From positions 62,001 through 126,000 of the forward strand of contig NW_005179131.1 of assembly GCF_000350225.1 (NCBI RefSeq): DNA of 64,000 nucleotides, in the 5' to 3' direction. The position numbers and the translations under genes were made by a program. The notes beneath the pieces were generated by a model that saw only the letters and a list, made by a program, of their open reading frames with translations, did not search any database and had not been told where the DNA came from. Below, in pieces: positions 1-11,326 of the stretch. The first letter of the stretch is position 1; each line of letters begins with the position of its first letter. Source of the DNA: Chondrus crispus (taxonomy: Eukaryota; Rhodophyta; Florideophyceae; Gigartinales; Gigartinaceae).

Positions 1-1975
1 TCTTTCGAGCCAGACATGATACAACTTGAAGTGCATCAGAACATCACCCTTCCTTGCAATTAGGACGATAGTGACGCACCCAGAGCATTCATCTATGAAT
101 GAGACGAGGTAGCGAGCCCCGGAAAAAAGGTGGGACAGACATTGGTCCGCAAACGTCCGTATGAATCGCAGCGCAGCGCTCGTGAGAACGTGAGTTGTTG
201 GTACGTACAGTCGCCTTAGTCTGTTTCCCCTTAACACAGCTTCCACAAAAAAATTTCTATCCTTGTCTGGTTTGAAACTGACTCCTTTCACTGCACCCAT
301 TTGCATGAGCTGCTTAATGTTGTCGACAGTGGCGTGGCCTAGACGATTGTGCCGCAATTTGAGGCCAGAATCTCCGCGGCCTCTATCGTCTCCCTCATCG
401 GTCTGTTTATGACGAGAAATAGCAGCTCATGCTGTGATATCCTTGGGATCCGCAGGCTCCCCAATGATTCGATACAATCTTTGGAAGCGGGTTTCCTAAA
501 ATTGCATAACTCCATTCCACATTCCGTTGCCCCAATCCCCTCTAAAGCTGATAACATATCCGCTTTCACACATTTTTGCACACGAAATGAGGTCCGAGTG
601 CAGATCAGGTAAACACAGTACATCGTGAAGTATGATGACTCTCTCGTACTGTTTGCCATCAATCGTTACGGTTTTACGAAGTGACAGAGTCCCTTGATGA
701 GAGGCAAAAACGCCGTTCCCATCTCCCAGCACGACAGTACGAGGTCCAATCATCTGGGAGTCCCGCAGCTAATCCTTAAACCACACCATGTGGTGTCTAC
801 TGCAGTAGAAACGCATTCTTTGGCTCATTTGTAGTTCCAATTACTGAAGGCATTGCCGTAGACGTAGCATAATTGAACTGTTGATGGAACTTGGAAGAGC
901 ACGAAGTGCAATTAGCCGATCGGTTCGTGGATCTACCATTCCGGACACTTGAGACCCCACTATCAGCCTCAACATTTCTATCCTTTGACTTACTGTGGTC
1001 AGAGACGTCTCGCCGCGCAAGCAGTAGCTGTGCCTACTGAGCTCTACGGAATCCAGTGTCTTGTCCTCCAGTCTCGCCAACGAAGGCCACTGGTTTGCGA
1101 TCGTAATGGGAATGATTCCCACTCTTCATTAGACAATGACGAGCTACGTGACCAACCTTGCGGCATTCGAAGCAGCGGCGCTTCTCTTGCCTGGACCAAA
1201 CGTTCTTCTTTCCACGATGGGTTCTGACTCCCGAACCATTCATTTGAAGAGCGTGTACGGGTTGCCCCGACTTCTGTGCTTTCGATACATTTCGAAGATG
1301 ATGCTCATCATACTCCTGAAACAGAGTTGCTGTACCTGTCCCCCAATGGACCTTCTCTTGGATAGTCTGCAATGATTCCAGGACGTATCCGAAAGGAGAC
1401 TGCTTCTTTTCCCCAAAGAAAGCCAAAAGCATAGCCACCTGAAGATCTTCAGCGATCGTACCATCCATTGCTGCGGGACGGTTAAAGATTTTCTCATAAC
1501 CATCAATGTAGTCCTGCATGGATTGTCCTTTGTAGGACATCCGAGAAAGTTTCGCCTGCAACTGCACCTTGGTCGCGGTGTTCGATATTGCATACCTGTC
1601 ACGAAGACCAACTCAAATACTGTATGGGTTACCTTTATCACTCAGACACAACCACAATGGCATATCACCAAGGCCCTGAATCAGAACAGCACGCGCAGTA
1701 GCGATCTTCTTCTTCAGCTCTTCGTCCGGATGTTCATTAATCCCTAGAACGTCCGATTCCACCATGGCCAGCACCTCCTTCAATTCCAGTGCTGCCTCGG
1801 TTTTGGCGGTCCACAACTGGAAGTCCTCACCAGGCCTTCCGAAAAGCGTTTACGCCTTCTTGTTGTTCTCCATGGATGGATCAGTGACACCGAGAATCAC
1901 TCTGATAGAGACGTGCGTGGTCTGGGCCCCAACCAAAAGGGCTTTGGTTGATCTGTCCAACGGAGCACGATAAAC
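1..1975 (-). mobile_element. Copia (Ty1-like) LTR retrotransposon G, 5' part only, cut by window edge
   Basis: Read on the minus strand. The Gag part lies at about 1034-1975, with a Trp-rich N-terminal segment and a CCHC zinc knuckle (CFECRKVGHVARHC) near 1.15 kb. A protease/linker-like part lies at about 500-760 and ends in a typical Copia stretch (HDVLCLPDLHSDLIS). The pre-integrase box (HNRLGHATVDNIKQLM) lies at about 290-340 and runs into the integrase core, which leaves the window at base 1. Gag, pre-integrase, integrase is the known Copia order. The element is a fossil with several breaks. I could not find its 5' LTR, which should lie to the right of 1975. The family call is firm; the right boundary is not. 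Confidence 0.8.
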
Positions 1976-4900
1976 TTGCTGCTGTGGCTGTGTTAGTGGT
2001 ATTCGCTCTCAAGCAATTTACTTTCACAAAGACTTAAGTAGACATTCATGAGCTTGGTAAATCTACCTAGAAATTCAACGCCCAATTCTAGTGCAGAACG
2101 AAAATAAAAGGTAAGAACCAATCCTGCACCACGCAATTACTTACCCGATGTGTCCAGAACCCTCTGTAATCTCTTGAAAATAGTTCTAGACTCACTAGTG
2201 TTTTCTTATCAGCGTTTGACTCCTTACGCGAGACTCATTCCACGGAGACCGTCTCCGTCAACGGGCTAAGCTTGATATCACATCACTTTGCAGAAACCGT
2301 CTCGCAAATTCCTCCAAATACAGATCAACATCAATTCAGTAGAACAATTGCCAAACAAATGCAGCTATTTTGGACATGTAGCTATTCGCGAGTTTCGCAT
2401 TACGCGAGACGTCGACACAAGCTCAATTAAACATTCAGGTGATGGCAGCAAGCTTTTGATGGATTCCTTCATCTCATCCACGGAGGGCAGTGTCAAACTC
2501 GTAGAAGTTCCTGTAGTCTCTGCGAGGATATGTAAGTTTAGGTCTACAGGGCAGCAACACGGAGTTGTTTGCCTTGTTCCGAAGTGGGTTCGATGATTGT
2601 AGCGACGTGCTTCCAGTGGTCGTCGCCGGCACTCACTTGAACACATGTAGCGGAGGCCATGCTTTGGTTCGGAAAATCGAAAGAAATATGCAAGGACGAC
2701 AGAAAAACTCGAGAGGAGGATAGTAACCAGAATTCAGATTGTTTTAAAATACCACCTTCTGCTCATTCACATACAAAAAGTTGTACAATCAGCCTTCTTC
2801 AGTGGCACTGTGAGGGGGGTTTCAGTGAGGAGCCAAGGTCTCCACCTTGGCAGAGAAGAAAACTTATTCTCTACTCTAAATCCCACTTGCTACTCTCCCG
2901 CCTCCTCGGCGAGGAGAATAAGGCATCATATATGAGTGGAGCGGACGAGTGCACGGAAACTAATTGCCAGCGCACGTCCACACAGTCCATATACTAAAAT
3001 CAAAATTAAAATTACTCAATTTGTAAGTAAAACTGCCAACGCAGCAAAACCAAACCGTCACAATGGCAGCCATCTCCCGAGATCTTTTAGGAACGAAAAA
3101 CATTCCGCATAAAATACCGACTGGAAGCAGCGCGCGAGCGATGGCAGAAGTTGCGAGCGAGGAGGCTGCAGTACGGAAGAAGGCCTGGTGCCGAGTGGAT
3201 GTAAGGGAAGACCATCAGAGATTGAAGGCGCGTAGTGGAATGGGTTGTGATAGGAGGGTTTTAGATCTTGAAGGGGGCTCGGGGATGGCGGAAGATTGCA
3301 AAATGGCCGATTGAAAGGGATGAACTAAGCACGTAAGGGAAACCCTTGGGTTTCCCTTACGTGTAGTATCGCTTACGCGATCAATTGTGCGCGATTGATC
3401 AATGTGGGATTTCGTCCCAAGAAACGTGAAGAAAACATATGAAACGGTTTATTGAGGTAAGTAGAGGCCTATGACCGACTTCTGGAACCCGTCGGGACCT
3501 CAATGGGGTCGAAAGTCCGTTCTAAGGGGGTTCGGTTCACACCAAAAAATGGTCCATCTCTCTCTTCGGGAAGTCCGAGCGCCAGGTGCTCGCTACCTCC
3601 GTTATATACTACTCATCTAACCCAGTAAGTATAGAGCAGAGGCAAGTTCATCCCTGGTACGTGATACCAGCGCGTTACGTAGGGCATATCGCACATCCGT
3701 TCGACTATGCATACATCGTTTTCACGCTTACCGGCGGTCACCAGTACAACATTCCCGGCCCTCTAATATCCGGCGCATAAACGTTTACACGTCCTTGCAG
3801 ACCCAGAAGGCCATTTCACTGTAATTCATGGTTCCTTTATCGATTTAAGGAGAGAGCCAGGTGTCAAAGATGATTTGATATTGTCCACTTGGGTCGTTGA
3901 AATGCGACCAGGGCCCATTCGCACCAATATGAGCAACCTGGACCAGACCGGCCGGGGCGATCCCTGGACAAGTCATTCATGCGCCCTCGCAGAGTCCACT
4001 TTTGTCAGTTCATAATTTAGTATCGCCATTAATATCGCACCAATATTGTTTGAGTCTCGATAGTGCAGTCCAATGCATTATGAAACGAAAAATGGAACCC
4101 CTCTCAAATTGCGCGGTAGAGGAAGGTCTTTTTCGACAGAAGAAATTATTTGTCTTGCAAAGGCCTCCATAACGCTGTTTCAAATGCGCGCAAATTAAAG
4201 TGAAAGAACTATGTGGTCTGGTATTGAGCCCATTTTGTCAAATTCAGTACAAAAGGAACAGAACAGCAAATTAATTGTGCAGTACATAGCGCACAGTAGC
4301 ACGGGAGGGGCAGCATATTATTGCTGCTCGTATGAGAGTGAAGGCAATGAATATATCAAGGGTAAATGATGACATGATCGAACACTTGGCGCAGAACCAA
4401 TACAGAAAACGTCTGGCTGAAAATCAGTGACGGAAGCATAATAAGGTATGCTACACCGTTCAAGTGGATCTCAGCAGCTGATTTCCTAATGGAACAGGAA
4501 AACGTTTCTGACGAAGACGTTGGGAAGGCAGCACGTCAGTAAATAAGGAAAGAGTGCTTCCCCAGCAGGTATGGACGACTGGCCGAGAGAGCTGTATTGA
4601 TAAAGGGTTCAAATGTGGAAGACGGTGGTACAGCAGAACACGGTGGGATTGAAAGTCGAAGGACAAGTTCGGGTGATGGCAGTAGGAATAGAATGTTGTT
4701 TTACAGTGATGACGAAGAGCTTCCTATAGGGATTCAAAGGAGAAAGCCCCGAAATAGAAAGCAAACACAAGAAGGGGATTTAAGTACTAGGCTTCGGAAA
4801 ATGCAGGACCTTTTCGCGGAAGGAAATAATAATTTTCACAAAACACTGACCAGAAAGAAGTTTCTAACAAGGAGAAAGGATATATTGAGCTCCTGAGACT

Positions 4901-4987
4901 ATTAGAGCGTGCCTCGGAGCAGTTCAGCGCACTCATTAAAGAATTCATGGACAAACGAAAGGAGGAACAGATTTACGGTCATTGGAG
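1976..4987. other. Unassigned stretch, no recognised gene
   Basis: About 3 kb with no protein I recognise. It should contain the 5' LTR and leader of the Copia element to its left, but no paired copy is in the window to define them. Short open frames exist at 2659-2997, 3063-3314, 3586-3780 and 4597-4896, all on the plus strand. The last encodes a hydrophilic Arg/Lys- and Glu-rich peptide. None shows a family motif and none is called a gene. A hairpin at 3330-3363 is listed separately. Confidence 0.5.
3330..3363. repeat. Perfect short inverted repeat (hairpin)
   Basis: Two 16-bp arms (3330-3345 and 3348-3363) are exact reverse complements separated by 2 bases. No run of T follows and no gene ends here, so there is no reason to call it a terminator. 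Confidence 0.85.
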
Positions 4988-5040
4988 CATCAGTACCGCG
5001 GTTATAGGAGTATCATACTCCTATAACCGCGGTATTGATG
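4988..5040. repeat. Near-perfect inverted repeat at the edge of a LINE fragment
   Basis: Arms 4988-5013 and 5015-5040 (26 bp) match with one mismatch around a single-base loop. The right arm touches the end of the LINE reverse-transcriptase homology, which suggests the hairpin formed at a rearrangement junction. That link is inference. Confidence 0.85.
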
Positions 5041-5570
5041 CCGGTAAATATATATGTTTCTCCCCTGCCACATATCATGCGCGAAAAGTGTTGATAAGCT
5101 GGAAGGTCGAGAGCGACTTGCGGTGGAAGCCGACTGCATGCTGTATATCAATCCCCTTGCAAGCTCAGCGTGCTCGTTCAACGCTTTTCTGGACCCCAAC
5201 AGTGTCATGTCGAAGTGTGACATCGAGGTATGTAGCAGAGTCAGTCACCTTGATGTGAGTTCCAGCGTGCTCGTACAAACTTGCTGGCATATTGTTTTCT
5301 GGTTCCATGACATGACACTTTTGTATGCTCCAGGTCATCCCTTGCTCTGATATCCATACCGTGGACGAGTCAAGTAGAACTCGCAGCCCCTCAGCCGGCT
5401 TGGCTTGGAGCTTGAAGCCATCTGTAAACACTGCGGCATCACTGCAAACTGCGGGATCAATTGTTTGCAGGAATTGAAGCGAGTCCTCAATGGAGCCAAG
5501 AAAAGTATCCATGTACATTTTGTAAAGCTCTGGACTGTATGAATAGCCTTGATCTTATTGCATGTGTAAC
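5041..5570 (-). mobile_element. LINE (non-LTR retrotransposon) reverse transcriptase fragment
   Basis: Minus strand. The frame from about 5560 downward reads like the C-terminal half of a LINE reverse transcriptase: a (S/P)ELYKMYMDTFLG segment, then the catalytic-box region, then a KPAEGLRVLLDSSTVW helix, the EQGMTWSIQKCHV segment typical of LINEs, and a thumb segment containing YLDVTLRHD. The usual F-A-D-D catalytic box reads F-T-D-G near 5420, so the copy is inactive. The open frame stops near 5165, but similarity appears to continue to about 5050 across a stop. Endonuclease and the N-terminal RT are absent. The fragment lies between a hairpin (4988-5040) and a Gypsy LTR fragment (from 5575). 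I cannot name the clade. Confidence 0.65.
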
Positions 5571-5574
5571 ATGG

Positions 5575-6035
5575 CGTTGGTTCCATCGGATTCTGGTTGC
5601 GACCGATCTGGTGTTAGTGTCATTTGCCATCGGTCGACGCGAAGCCGTAGCGCTGCTCTTGTTACGCCATTTCCGTCAGGCTACGTTGCGACGTACCCAT
5701 AAAAGACCATGTCGAGAGAATAGGGTATCGAAAGCGCTCTACGTGCATTGGAATTACAACCCGTCGGATCTGGTCTACCTAGACACCACCGCCCTCGTCG
5801 AGCATTCGCCCTTCAGTGTCTCTACCACAGATACCGATCCCGGCCTGGGCTTCTTCCATGGCCCCCTTTTTTGTTTGGGATCCCAACTACTGCGGGGCGC
5901 AAACCTGCCTAGAGAGAAATAGAGTTACAAACACTCCGTGGCGTTTCGTCGTCGGGGTTTTGTTTGTTTTGTTTGTCTTTGGGTTGTGTTGGGCCATCGA
6001 ACTGGCCCCGCGCCTATAAGCCGCATTGCACCACA
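5575..6035 (+). mobile_element. Truncated Gypsy LTR fragment (family B, related to C and D LTRs)
   Basis: The sequence from 5575 follows the second half of the 5' LTR of element C (about 25395-25860) nearly block by block: the GTTGGTTCCATCGGAT block, the GTAGCGCTGCT block, the long run ending in GTTGTGTTG, and the terminal CATTGCACCACA. It stops exactly at the expected LTR 3' end (6035). The first half is missing and the left edge abuts the LINE fragment. Divergence looks much higher than between the LTRs of C or D, so this is an older insertion. Confidence 0.75.
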
Positions 6036-7100
6036 TTCACCGTCGGGAACACCATGCACTGCAAACCGTATTTGCCGCGCCGTTTAATATTCATACGCGC
6101 AAGTAACGCCTTATACTCGTCTCAGCTCGTCTCAGCTGTATCACGAAGAATAGGCGTCCACGGTTGAGGGACGGGGATAGTGGGCAGGCTGGACGGATGG
6201 TCTGTGTGTATGACGGCAATGCTGCGGCCAGGTGAAGCCAGAGACCGGTAAAAGACTTTGTTGGAAGAAACCATGTTGACTCGAGTGATGTTATTGTGGT
6301 ACTGGTGTGCACACCACAAACGTCGCAGCAAAACCTCACCATGGTGAGGTTTTGCTGCGACGTTTGTGGCCAAATCTAAACATTTATTCATTGCCAAAGA
6401 AGAAGAGGTGTATGTTATCGCGCTAAATACATGTACCATTCGGGGTGCATATGGCGGGTGTCAGAGTTTCTCTTCCCTTAATTTGGTTGGCTCACGTCTG
6501 CAGAAGAAATTTCTGCAGCGTTCATGCGACACTTCTCGATAGATTGGGACAAGTGTGGGCCGAGCATAATTGTGTACGAAAATTTTACAAGAATTGGTGC
6601 CTCGTGAACTATCTAATCAGTTGCGGTGGTGGATCTCACAACAGAAATATCATCTCAACCCCTTTTCAAAGTTTCCTCGACTTTCCACCTCCCATAGAAC
6701 GCTCCGTTCTTTTCACCATTCAACTGAAAAGATGCACTTTACAGCTTTGATATGAATGACAACCTGAAAGGCACATCCTTCTCTGTAACGTCAAAGACTG
6801 CATTGTACAAAGTTTCAGCTGCTTCAGAAGCTTGAAAGTCGAAAAGGACGACTGAAACACCGAAGAAAAGTTCTAGCAGACAGCTTCTTGCGCTCTCCCG
6901 ACATGCATGAACTGACAACTACGCACGGCAGTTTCAAGCCCATTTAGTACCGTTTGGTTTTTTCCACATATGGAGCAGCTGCTGTCCATAAAAGGTCACA
7001 TCAGTTATGTATACGGAGATAACATCAATTCCATCATTCATTGCAACTCATCAGAGGGTTAATTATTCTACTGTAGAAAGAAGCATATCAAGTTGTCAAT
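6036..7100. other. Unassigned stretch containing a hairpin
   Basis: No recognised gene. Short open frames (6122-6439 minus; 6445-6750 plus) have no family motif. A minus-strand reading near 6750-6880 has protein-like composition but no homology I can name. It may be an older sequence into which the Copia element at 7101 inserted. The hairpin at 6314-6369 is listed separately. Confidence 0.4.
6314..6369. repeat. Perfect 56-bp palindrome
   Basis: Arms 6314-6341 and 6342-6369 are exact reverse complements with no loop, centred on a CCATGG. This is the longest perfect loopless palindrome I found in the window. Confidence 0.9.
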
Positions 7101-7214
7101 TGTGACAAAGTAGAACGTACGCATCTTGTGGAGCGGGTTTACTGGAGTTTGGAGAGCGCTTAAGTACCTGTTCCACTACCCTGTGTGTACTGTAATGTAC
7201 TGTATCATACGATA
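7101..7214 (-). repeat. Copia F 3' LTR (left copy)
   Basis: 114-bp repeat starting TGTGACAAAGTAGAACGTAC. It matches 10149-10262 with about ten differences and is flanked on its outer side by TCAAT. Confidence 0.9.
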
Positions 7215-8248
7215 ATGGGGAGAGACGACGGGTAGAAGTGTGTAATCATACGACAGTCGCTGCGCCCGTGCTCGCGACTTTTGAGACTGGGAGTAGATGG
7301 AGTTGTATCTTGTACAGGTCAGGTTTAAGTCGCTGGGTTAGGAAGTCTGAAGGGTTATCTTTAGGTGAAATGTGGCGAAGAGCTAGGCGGGTGCGGGAGA
7401 CCTGTTCTCGCAATGAATGGTACTTCATGTCGATGTGTTTCGCTTTCGGAGTTAGAAATCGGCAGAGGAAATTGGACAGGCGGCATCATTGTCAATGGAC
7501 AGGAGAGTGGGTGCAAGGGTGGGGGCGGAAGTCATATCTGCAATAAGGTTATGGAGGCACTGGATGTGCCGAGCTGCATGGAACGCAGCGATATACTTAG
7601 CCTCGCAGGTTGATGCAAGCGACAAATGTTTGCCTTTTTGAGTGCATGCGACGGGACCACCGTGCCAAGTTGCGAAAACTCGGAGGTGGAGCGATGCGTG
7701 TCGCGGCAGCCGGCGAAGTACTAGTCAGAGTATGCGCACATGGGGACGGTGGGTTTGTTCGACGTGTAGGTGATGCCATGATAGAGTGTGTGTATCAGGT
7801 ATCCGAGAAAGCGTTGTAGGACGTTCCAGTGTCGCTAACCAGGGTTGTGCGTATAACAACCAAGGAGGCCAGTGAGAAATGCTATGTCGGGTCTCGCACT
7901 GTCGGCTAAATAGCGCAGGCCGCCGACTGCTGCTGCATACGGGGTCTAGGGGGTAGGGCGTGTGGGAGAGGGGTTAGCTTTTGACATGTTGAAGCGGGGA
8001 AGGATGTCGTGGATGAAGCCCGGATGGCTGATATGGATGCAGTTGGCGTTGCAGTTGACGTTCCAGCCGAGGATGTGTCTGACGGGGCCGAGGTCCTTGA
8101 CGGTGTATTTGGAGCGGAGGCGCTCTTTGTCGACGGAGAGTAGGCGACGGGAGTTTGCCACAACAAGGAAGCCGTCAATAGTGATCACAAAAACTAGGAA
8201 GGACTTCAAGCAGGCGCTACGTAAGAGAAATGTGCAGCTATCGCTAGA

Positions 8249-8346
8249 TTGTAGCTCAAATTCCCAGAGTTGAACTCTGGGAATTTGAGCTACAACCGGC
8301 CTCGCGATCTCACTGCAACTTGCAGTGAGATCGCGAGGCCGGTTGT
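8249..8346. repeat. Two adjoining perfect hairpins inside Copia F
   Basis: The first hairpin has 23-bp arms at 8249-8271 and 8273-8295, with a one-base loop. The second has 27-bp arms at 8292-8318 and 8320-8346, also with a one-base loop. They overlap by four bases. Both lie inside the reverse-transcriptase part of a 3.2-kb element that has clean ends, so they arose after or during copying of that element and were not part of the ancestral coding sequence. Confidence 0.9.
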
Positions 8347-10148
8347 AAAAAATCGGCATGCTTGTTTCGTGCCGTATGTATCGCCTGTGACAATGCCAAC
8401 ATGATGTGAGTACTTAAAGGATCCGTCGAAGCGCGGTGGTTGGTGTACGTATAGGGTTTGTTCGGGGCCAAAGCGTTCGTGTAAGAATGCGACTTTCATG
8501 TCCCGGTGCTCGGCAAGGAGGTTGTTTCCGGCGGCGAATGCTAGGGCTGTGCGGATCGCATTACGGTCGGCAACCGGGCTGGATATGTTGTCGTGATCAT
8601 AGTACACATGGGCGACCTGGAGATCGCCGCGAACTGTGCAGCGCGTTTTGCGGCTTAATGGGTCCCCGTTTCTGTCTTGTTTTAGGCGGAGGGTAATCTT
8701 AAGAGGGAGAGGGTTGTGATGGGTGGGATTTGACTGCGCGTAATGTAGCGAATAGAGCCGCTGGCTTCGAGGCTGTCAATTTCAGAATTCCAAGATTGGG
8801 CCCGGAGGGGGGCATCTGGTGCATGTTGAGACGATTTGAGGTTGTGCGGGGATGTTGGGATGGGCGACAATGAGTGATTGGGGGAGTTTGCAGTAAGGCA
8901 AGAGGGCCATGGGAGATTCTCAGTTTCTAGGCATGGGTGAACGAAGAGGGATGAGTGGGTGGGGTTTGTTGGGCCGGGAAGCAATACAGGGGCAAGGATG
9001 GGGGCGTGGTTAGGGGGTGCCGTGTGATGACAGGGTCGTTGTTGGGGTCGTAGGGTTTGAAAGCCACAGCGCGGCAGCGTTTATTGTTCCTGGTTTTGGG
9101 GTTGAGTACCAAGTAGTAGTGGGAGTGAAGTCGGTGTAGGCGACGGCCTGGTAAATAGCGTGGTTGTAGCTTGCTTTTGTGGGAGGGGTCGAACACATGG
9201 ACGTATTGTCCGAAAGGTTGGAGGATGTTGGTGCTGAGGGGGAGTTTGCTCCACATGAATTCGGGGAGCTAGTTGTGCGCTGAGTGCGGGGAGTGGTTAT
9301 ATTTGTCATCGTAGTCGCGTATGGCGTGTTTCCAATACTGCAGCGGTAGGGCGGAGGAGGCGAGTGCCGCGCGGCCGTTGTCGAAAAGAGTCTGGTTTAT
9401 CCGCTCAGCAAGGCCATTTTCCTGCGGCGTGTGGGGGTCGTAGTGTGGGGAATGATGTGGTGGGTCGTCTAGTATTCAGTGAGGATACGCGAGACAAATT
9501 CCTTGGCGTTATCAGATGTTACTCGATGGACACGGTATGGGGCGTGGTGGGAGATGTGTGAAATGACGCGCATGATGAGGGTCGCGGTTTCTGAGCTGCT
9601 CTTGAGGAAGTACAGGAAGAGTTTACAGCTGCCTTGATCCACAACGGTGATAATGAATCGATTGTTATTGGTTGAGAGTGGTGTAATGGGGCCGCAAATG
9701 TCGGTGTGTAGATGTTCGCCTGGGGATCCAAGTGGGCGGCCTTTTTTAAAGCGGACGTGGCGCTGGTTGCCGATGGCACAGCGAGAGCAGGTAATCAGAG
9801 GCGGAGGATGGATTAGAGCTTTGGGGAGGCCTGAGATGAGGTTGTGGTGGGCCATATATTGTAGCATCGTTGGGTGTAAGTGGCCGAACTTGAGGTGGTA
9901 GCTGTGGTACGTGGTTTCAACTCATGTCAGAGAACGGGACGGGCGAGGACCGGGGTGAGGTAGGAGAGTGTTAGAGCAGGCAGTAGGTGGGGTGGTGGGA
10001 AGAGATGGTCCGAATAAGGTGTTTTGGCGAAATGCCAGTTTGTTGGGAGATCGGCGAAGCGCCGGTTTGGTGTGTGGAGTGGGCTAGTCTGCAGGACAAT
10101 CGCAGAGATCGGGAGGGGGCAGTGGGTCGTGAATATGGGCCTATGACC

Positions 10149-10262
10149 TGTGACAAGGTAGAACGTACGCTTCTTCTGGAGCGAGTTTACTGGAGTTTGG
10201 AGAGGGCTTAAGTATCTGTTCCACTGCGCTGTGTGTACTGAAATGTACTGTATCATACGACA
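10149..10262 (-). repeat. Copia F 5' LTR (right copy)
   Basis: 114-bp repeat starting TGTGACAAGGTAGAACGTAC and ending in ACGACA, followed at once by TCAAT. It is the partner of 7101-7214. Confidence 0.9.
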
Positions 10263-10267
10263 TCAAT

Positions 10268-11321
10268 ACCATAATGGAAAAGTTTCATTTTTATATTTGC
10301 GCATGACAATGTTCTGATTTTCACAAACAGGGAGAATATTATTGAGTTTTTGATAACGCACTTCTCGTCAATTTCAACCGATTTGAAAAGTTTGAGCAGA
10401 GTTGCACTTGGCTACTTGTTTGAAAGCGGTTCTTATGCATGGTATCGCTACGAGGGCAACTCGGCCAAGGGGGATTTGAGGGAGCGCGGCGATACGATTG
10501 ATGCAACACAGTGGTTAATCTAGGCCTTGAACGGTCTGAGTAACTGTGTGTGTCCTTTCTCCAACCATTGGTATTTCACTCAAACTAATATAGACTTTCG
10601 GATCACGCATAATTACAGCGAAGACATAGGTTCATGCCTGGAAACTTCTAATGGGTTCTACGCCTTTCGCTCGTCCAATAGCATTAGATGACCACATCAC
10701 ATTCTAAAAAAATAGCGCCGCACCTATATTATCAATTCTACCGGCTTCACTACATTTCGCGTGTTGCGGTGTACAGCGCTGTAAAGAACGTTCTGAAGGA
10801 TGCCACCGAACCCTCTAAATGAAACTCCAGTACATGCCCTTTGCACATATACTGTGTGTAAGTTTTAGGTGGAGCGTGTAGTACAATCTCTGGGGGAAAC
10901 ATTTAGTGCTCCCACTACAACGCCTGAACTTTACAGTACGCATGCATGCAACTGTCAGCACCGATACCTGGCAGTGCACCGTACAGGAAGGATCATGATG
11001 ATTTCCAGTGTTAGCAGTTACAGGACAGGAGCACTACTACTTATATTAAATGATAGGGAAGACAGACGGCAGAGAGATGGGGAGGAGTAGCCACGGGCTG
11101 GGGAAAAGAACCTCTGCCACAGTCTAACCTCGTCTGCTTGGTCAAACTGCGATCGACTACAGCGAGATCGTTTAGGAGGGAACCACATGGATGGTGGACG
11201 CGGCCGTACGTGAGGGTGCGCAGCGGTGTCTCCGCCCGTCGGCACAGGTACATCACCAAGAACCACCCCAGAGCGTCGAGTGTGTCTATCCGCTCCGACT
11301 CGTACCCAACCACGGTCGCTC
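10268..11321. other. Unassigned stretch
   Basis: No recognised gene. One plus-strand open stretch (10329-10523, about 64 codons) has protein-like composition but no start context or motif I recognise. It continues the sequence interrupted by Copia F. The plus-strand frame at 10869-11090 also shows no family motif. Confidence 0.4.
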
Positions 11322-11326
11322 CCCTC

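Larger units (their letters stand above)
7101..10262 (-). mobile_element. Compact Copia element F with short LTRs and target duplication TCAAT
   Basis: Bounded by two 114-bp direct repeats (7101-7214 and 10149-10262) that start with TG. The right copy ends in CA. The 5-bp sequence TCAAT flanks both sides (7096-7100 and 10263-10267), so the insertion is original. Minus-strand parts in order: pre-integrase box and integrase (about 9.9-9.3 kb; GHLHPTMLQYMAHHNLISG, then HTDICGPITPL and VTSDNAKEFV), linker (about 9.3-8.7), Copia reverse transcriptase (about 8.6-7.95; RNAIRTALAFAAG, KVAFLHERF, YTVKDLGPVRHILGWNV) and the RNase H end (about 7.4-7.25; LRHISPKDNPSDFLTQ). No gag is visible, so the element is short (3.16 kb) and would need helper functions. 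It is clearly broken, with several breaks. The LTRs differ at about ten of 114 positions by eye, indicating an old insertion. Confidence 0.9.

Noticed and set aside
3330-3363. Bacterial-style terminator
   Set aside because: Hairpin without a T-run and without an adjacent gene, in a eukaryotic context.
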